This document shows positions 32,202-34,815 of a DNA stretch of 34,815 nucleotides, in pieces. Within the stretch, counting starts at the first letter, position 1. Each line of letters starts with the position of its first letter. The DNA comes from Acidobacteriota bacterium (lineage in GTDB: Bacteria; Acidobacteriota; Vicinamibacteria; Vicinamibacterales; SCN-69-37): positions 1 through 34,815 of the forward strand of contig SYFT01000037.1 in assembly GCA_005799825.1 (NCBI GenBank), given 5' to 3'. Made by a program: the position numbers and the translations under genes. The notes under the pieces were generated by a model. The model did not search any database. It was not told where the DNA came from and saw only the letters and a list, made by a program, of their open reading frames with translations.

Positions 32202-33371
32202 TCAAGACTCAAGCAAGAGCGTTCCCGGGTCTTCGACCAGTTCCTTGACGCGGACGAGGAAGCGCACGGCTTCCGAGCCATCCACGATCCGGTGATCGTA
32301 GGTGAGGGCGGTATACATCATCGGCCGAAGCACCACCTGGCCATTCACGCCGATGGGCCGGTCCTTGATGGCGTGCAGGCCCAGGATGCCCACCTGTGGC
32401 GGATTCAGGATCGGTGTGCTCATCAGCGAACCGAAGACGCCGCCAGTGGTGATGGTGAACGTGCCGCCGCGCAGGTCGTTGAGCGACAGCGTGTTGTCTG
32501 CCGCCTTCTGGGCAAAGTTGCGAATCGCGAGTTCGATGGCAGGGAACGACATCCGGTCGGCGTCGCGCAGGACGGGCACGACCAGTCCTTCCGAGGCGCC
32601 CACGGCCACCCCGATGTCGTAGTAGTGCTTGAGCACCATCTCGTCGCCGTCAATTTCAGCGTTCAGGCGCGGAAACTGACGCAGCGCGGCGATAGCGGCC
32701 TTAATAAAGAACGACGACAGGCCGAGTGACACGCCATGCGTGTCCTTGAAGGCCTGCTTCTGCCTGATGCGCAACGCGATCACGGCGCTCATGTCCACTT
32801 CGTTGAAGGTGGTGAGCATCGCGGCCGTGGCCTGCACTTCGACGAGGCGCTTCGCGATAGTTGTGCGGCGCTTGGACATACGGACACGAGACTCCGCGCG
32901 AAGTCCTGGGTCCAGAGTCCTGGGTCCAGAGCCCGGAGTTCGCGGAGGTCCCGGCGTCCCTGGGTTCAGGGGTCCTTCTGTCTTGCGCACGTCCTCGCGG
33001 GTCACGCGCGGACCTTTGGACTTCACTTCAGCTAGCGGCACGTTGCGTTCGCGTGCCTCACGGCGCGCGGACGGCGTGGCCGGTCGACTCTGGGCTGGGG
33101 ACGCTGGACCCTGGACGCTGGACGCTGGACTTACTGTGTCGTCGATCGTCCCGAGCACATCTCCAATGTTCACGTCCGCGCCATCCGGATGTGCGATTGA
33201 GGCCAGCGTCCCCGACTTCGATGCGGTAACTTCAACGTCCACCTTGTCGGTTTCCAGTTCCACCAGTGGCTCGCCCACGGTGACGACGTCGCCGGCGTGT
33301 TTGAGCCAGCGCGCGACTCGTGCGTCCACCACCGACTCGCCCATTTCCGGCACCACGATGTTTACCGCCAT
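32202..33371 (-). CDS. sucB: 2-oxoglutarate dehydrogenase E2, dihydrolipoamide succinyltransferase
   Basis: E2 carries the lipoyl arm and transfers the succinyl group to CoA in the TCA cycle. The ATG at 33371 ([22 protein letters not shown]) overlaps the E1 stop (TGATG) and gives 389 aa; the longer frame is not needed. The lipoyl domain (1-78) has the target Lys in [10 protein letters not shown] Pro/Ala/Ser-rich linker (about 80-165) contains a short peripheral-subunit-binding segment ([28 protein letters not shown]). The catalytic domain ends with the active site [15 protein letters not shown]. The linker DNA is built partly of heptamer repeats. E1 is upstream in the same transcript; E3 is not in the window. 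Confidence 0.95.
   Translation of the reverse strand: MAVNIVVPEMGESVVDARVARWLKHAGDVVTVGEPLVELETDKVDVEVTASKSGTLASIAHPDGADVNIGDVLGTIDDTVSPASSVQGPASPAQSRPATPSARREARERNVPLAEVKSKGPRVTREDVRKTEGPLNPGTPGPPRTPGSGPRTLDPGLRAESRVRMSKRRTTIAKRLVEVQATAAMLTTFNEVDMSAVIALRIRQKQAFKDTHGVSLGLSSFFIKAAIAALRQFPRLNAEIDGDEMVLKHYYDIGVAVGASEGLVVPVLRDADRMSFPAIELAIRNFAQKAADNTLSLNDLRGGTFTITTGGVFGSLMSTPILNPPQVGILGLHAIKDRPIGVNGQVVLRPMMYTALTYDHRIVDGSEAVRFLVRVKELVEDPGTLLLES
32903..33130. repeat. Heptamer and 14-mer tandem repeats inside the sucB linker
   Basis: Two DNA-level repeats lie in the coding sequence. GTCCTGGGTCCAGA is repeated perfectly twice at 32903-32930. The heptamer GGACGCT/GGACCCT is repeated about four and a half times at 33099-33130. 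Both share a GGTCCAG/TGGACNC theme. They sit on either side of the subunit-binding segment and keep the frame open, so the linker tolerates them. Confidence 0.75.
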
Positions 33372-34815
33372 CAGCGTCCGCTCCTGTTCTTTGCCGGCGT
33401 TGATGGCGCCCATGCGAGGGCGATCAACCGTTCCTGATTCTGCGCGTGGCGTGCGGCCGACCCTTCAGCCGGGCTCGAACTGCGCGGACGGGCGATGACC
33501 GACACCGCCCTGTTCCCCGCGACATCACGCAGGAAAGACTCCACAAAGTCCCATGCGCCCATGTTTTCGGGCTCTTCCTGCATCCAGACCAGTTCGTTCA
33601 AGCGGCCGTACCGAGCAAAGACGGCAGAGAGCGCAGCCGCAGGAAACGGATACAACTGCTCCACGCGACAAATGGCCACATGCGAATGGTCTGCGCGGCG
33701 GGGGTGCGTCAGCAGGTCCACGGCCACTTTGCCCGAACACACGATCAGGCGTCTGACGGCGTCCGGGTCGGCCACGGCAGGGTCGTCGATCACCGGAAGC
33801 CATCGCCCCGTAGCCAGGTCGTTGGGCGACGAGGATACAAAAGGATGGCGCAGCAGGCTCTTGGGCGTCAGCACAATCAGCGGCAGAGGATCATCGACAA
33901 GCAACGCGGCCTGGCGGCGAAGGACATGAAAGTACTGTGCGGCCGTGGTGCAGTTGACCACGCGCATGTTGATGTCGGCGGCGAGCTGAAGAAATCGTTC
34001 AGGCCGCGCACTGGCGTGATCGGGACCCTGGCCCTCGTGTGCGTGCGGCAGAAGGAGGACGAGTGACGGCTCCTGGCCCCACTTGGCGCGCGCCGAGAGC
34101 ACGAACTCGTCGAGCATCACCTGCGCGCCGTTGATGAAGTCACCGTACTGCGCTTCCCAGAGGACAAGGCGCTCGGGCGCCTGAATATTGTAGCCGTACT
34201 CAAATCCCACAGCCGCATTTTCGCTCAACGGGCTGTTGTGAATCTCAAACGACGCGCGGGCGGACGTCAGATGCTGTAGCGGTACATGTTCGTCGCCGGT
34301 GCGGGCATCGTGGAGCACCGCATGCCGATGGCTGAATGTCCCGCGGCCGACGTCTTCGCCCGTCAGCCGAATCGGCGTGCCGTCTTCAAGCGTCGCGGCA
34401 AACGCCAGTTCTTCGGCCGTCGCCCAATCAACCGTCCTGTCGCCCAGCGCATCGCACAAGTGCCGGCGTCGCTCGCGGTTGCGATCGAGCTTGCGGTGTA
34501 CGGTGAACCCGTCTGGCACGCGCAGGAGGTCTTCGTTCAGGCTGCGCAGGCGTTCAAGTGGCAGCTCTGTACGCACCTGGCTCGCTGTTCCTGGTGCGGC
34601 GATCTCGAGCGTGGGCTCCACACAATCGCGCTCGGGATCGAGTCCATCGAGCGCCCGCTGCAATCGGTCAAGACGAGCCTGCAGCATAGTGTCCGCCTGT
34701 CCTGCCGCCACGACGCCGCGTGTTTCCAGCAGGGTGGCCCATTGCTCGCGTACGGTGCGTTGGCTCGCAATTTTCTGATACATCACCGGCTGGGTAAACG
34801 CCGGTTCGTCGCCCT
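33371..34815 (-). CDS. sucA: 2-oxoglutarate dehydrogenase E1 (C-terminal part, runs off window)
   Basis: E1 is the thiamine-diphosphate decarboxylase of the 2-oxoglutarate dehydrogenase complex. The frame is open to the window end. It begins within [25 protein letters not shown], a conserved stretch in the middle of SucA, so about half of a typical 900-residue protein is present (481 codons). The visible transketolase-like part includes [52 protein letters not shown] and [32 protein letters not shown]. The C-terminal [16 protein letters not shown] and [23 protein letters not shown] match the family. The N-terminal ThDP-binding half and start codon lie outside. Confidence 0.95.
   Translation of the reverse strand, partial: GDEPAFTQPVMYQKIASQRTVREQWATLLETRGVVAAGQADTMLQARLDRLQRALDGLDPERDCVEPTLEIAAPGTASQVRTELPLERLRSLNEDLLRVPDGFTVHRKLDRNRERRRHLCDALGDRTVDWATAEELAFAATLEDGTPIRLTGEDVGRGTFSHRHAVLHDARTGDEHVPLQHLTSARASFEIHNSPLSENAAVGFEYGYNIQAPERLVLWEAQYGDFINGAQVMLDEFVLSARAKWGQEPSLVLLLPHAHEGQGPDHASARPERFLQLAADINMRVVNCTTAAQYFHVLRRQAALLVDDPLPLIVLTPKSLLRHPFVSSSPNDLATGRWLPVIDDPAVADPDAVRRLIVCSGKVAVDLLTHPRRADHSHVAICRVEQLYPFPAAALSAVFARYGRLNELVWMQEEPENMGAWDFVESFLRDVAGNRAVSVIARPRSSSPAEGSAARHAQNQERLIALAWAPSTPAKNRSGR

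Noticed and set aside
1-34815. CRISPR arrays, tRNA or rRNA genes, phage or integrase genes
   Set aside because: No regular direct-repeat spacing, cloverleaf-like sequence or mobile-element enzyme was recognised on either strand by eye. A covariance-model search could still find a small RNA that I missed.

Overview
The window is GC-rich and densely packed, with many start/stop overlaps. It reads like a chromosomal segment of a Gram-negative, aerobically respiring, non-pathogen-like bacterium. The gene families point to the Acidobacteriota, most likely the Vicinamibacteria: an alternative complex III (ACIII) operon joined to a cytochrome c oxidase, Oar-like TonB receptor debris, LolA-fold secreted proteins, and heptamer repeats. 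This placement is inference from recognised families; no database search was run.

Layout. (1) 1-10522, minus strand: one long respiratory operon, transcribed actA-actB-actC-actD-actE-actF, then a small one-helix membrane protein, a SCO copper chaperone, cox2 (CuA plus cytochrome c domain) and cox1 (cut by the window edge). It encodes a quinol-to-oxygen electron chain. (2) 10523-10728: a divergent control region with a -10-like TATAAT overlapped by a perfect TGTGA-N6-TCACA palindrome. (3) 10729-14962, plus strand: a NatA/NatB-type ABC exporter followed by a large polytopic GT-C-like membrane protein. (4) 15003-18912: a secreted LolA-like protein, then, convergent to it, a three-gene minus-strand operon with a one-POTRA Omp85 barrel between two secreted, LolA-style proteins. 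(5) 18989-20690: a DisA-like nucleotide cyclase gene split by a frameshift, downstream of an EF-P gene with an EfpL-like arginine tip loop. (6) 20742-24707: a secreted amidohydrolase divergent from a PLP ammonia-lyase, a small anchored protein with a homopolymer frameshift, and a flavin monooxygenase. (7) 24708-26120: REP-like hairpins, a decayed TonB-receptor 3' end, an orphan OmpR-type response regulator and a strong bidirectional terminator. (8) 26122-32096, minus strand: a tightly overlapping set of PEGA protein, OB-fold lipoprotein, topoisomerase IV/gyrase B subunit, small membrane protein, ABC ATPase and ABC permease. (9) 32202-34815, minus strand: 2-oxoglutarate dehydrogenase E2 and the 3' part of E1, feeding the TCA cycle.

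The least ordinary material is non-coding or broken. There are five related hairpin units arranged in inverted pairs at two convergent gene junctions. A 70-bp element with 16-bp perfect terminal inverted repeats is flanked by AAGC. A CRP-type palindrome lies between the respiratory and ABC operons. TAGAAT/TAGGAT boxes sit only 6-8 nt ahead of several start codons, suggesting leaderless mRNAs. Three reading frames are disrupted between 18.9 and 25.4 kb. No tRNA, rRNA, CRISPR array, integrase or transposase was seen.
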